DNA of 6,111 nt from Arenicellales bacterium. GTDB taxonomy: Bacteria > Pseudomonadota > Gammaproteobacteria > Arenicellales > UBA868. A program made the position numbers and the translations under genes. The stretch is from positions 1 through 6,111 of the forward strand of contig JAPKAJ010000139.1 of assembly GCA_028825345.1 (NCBI GenBank), written 5' to 3'. Positions 5,812 to 6,111 of the stretch are shown in pieces (the stretch's first letter is position 1; the number at the start of each line of letters is the position of its first letter). The notes under the pieces are model-generated. The model was not told the DNA's origin, did no database searches, and saw only the letters and a list, made by a program, of their open reading frames with translations.

Positions 5812-6111
5812 ATGGCCGCGGGAGAGTTCATTGCATACGGCGACCTGAATTGCCCTTTTTGTTTTGCGCTCCATGAGCGGCTACTGGCCTGGAACCTGCT
5901 TGATCGAATTGAATGGCGCTTGATCGTTCATGCGCCTGAGCTATCGTCATCCATGTTTTCAATGGAGGATCAAAGCTTACTGGCCAACGAAGTATTCTCG
6001 ATTCATCACCGGGCTCCGGATGTTTCTGTCAATCTGCCGCCAACCCGTCCGGGTAGCGAACCGGCACCTGTTGCTCAAGGGGTAACCCGTCGAGCGCATG
6101 AAGTAGCCGGG
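5812..6111 (+). CDS. DsbA/FrnE-like thioredoxin-fold protein, N-terminal part
   Basis: The frame is open to the right edge, giving 100 residues of an unfinished protein. It begins MAAGEFIAYGDLNCPFCFALHERLL: one beta strand followed by C14-P-F-C17 at the start of a helix, the active-site layout of DsbA-like thiol oxidoreductases and FrnE/HCCA-isomerase relatives. No signal peptide precedes it, so a cytoplasmic disulfide or glutathione-related role is more likely than periplasmic DsbA. The second strand is RIEWRLIVHAPEL, followed by the start of the helical insertion. The cis-proline loop lies beyond the window. ATG 5812 has AGGA (5798-5801) 10 nt upstream and gives the usual distance to the CxxC. 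In-frame GTG 5770 (AGGT 9 nt upstream) or GTG 5716 (overlapping the regulator) are alternatives that would add 14 or 32 residues. It is 79 bp after the HTH gene and is probably transcribed with it. Confidence 0.8.
   Translation, partial: MAAGEFIAYGDLNCPFCFALHERLLAWNLLDRIEWRLIVHAPELSSSMFSMEDQSLLANEVFSIHHRAPDVSVNLPPTRPGSEPAPVAQGVTRRAHEVAG

Overview
The window looks like a chromosomal stretch from a Gram-negative bacterium, most likely a gammaproteobacterium (possibly marine). The clues are an SbmA/BacA-type inner-membrane transporter that aligns closely with the enterobacterial protein, moderate GC, and dense genes mostly separated by short gaps. The taxon is an inference; no rRNA or other marker is present. 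I find no CRISPR array, insertion sequence, tRNA, phage structural gene or recognisable defence system.

Left part (1-3417): the N-terminal third to half of a sulfatase/alkaline-phosphatase-superfamily hydrolase runs leftward off the edge. It is divergent from a ten-helix EamA/DMT-family transporter. That transporter converges on a complete FAD-dependent GMC oxidoreductase (choline dehydrogenase/AlkJ type) read on the minus strand. Together these resemble a small-molecule uptake/catabolism neighbourhood: a hydrolase, a permease and an alcohol dehydrogenase. No substrate can be assigned. The junction of the two convergent genes holds four copies of a 12-bp repeat that places five TAG codons in frame at the end of the oxidoreductase.

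Middle (3418-3714): a 297-bp divergent intergenic region, measured from the preferred oxidoreductase start, is the richest in non-coding structure. It has a perfect 13-bp inverted repeat with a 10-nt loop just upstream of the oxidoreductase. It also has a short minus-strand leader ORF with a good Shine-Dalgarno, a plausible sigma-70 promoter on the minus strand, and a 12-bp AT palindrome over that promoter's -10/start point. This suggests regulated expression of the oxidoreductase.

Right part (3715-6111): on the plus strand come an SbmA/BacA-like transporter with a shortened N-terminus, then a decayed GGDEF (diguanylate cyclase) remnant. The remnant has lost its 5' half and carries a one-base deletion exactly in the GGEEF signature. 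It is followed by an XRE-like helix-turn-helix regulator whose start overlaps the end of the remnant, and by the start of a cytoplasmic DsbA/FrnE-like thioredoxin-fold protein with a CPFC motif that runs off the right edge. The most noteworthy items are the structured leader of the oxidoreductase, the GGDEF frameshift and the stop-codon repeat. I do not see convincing evidence of a wholly new multi-gene system.
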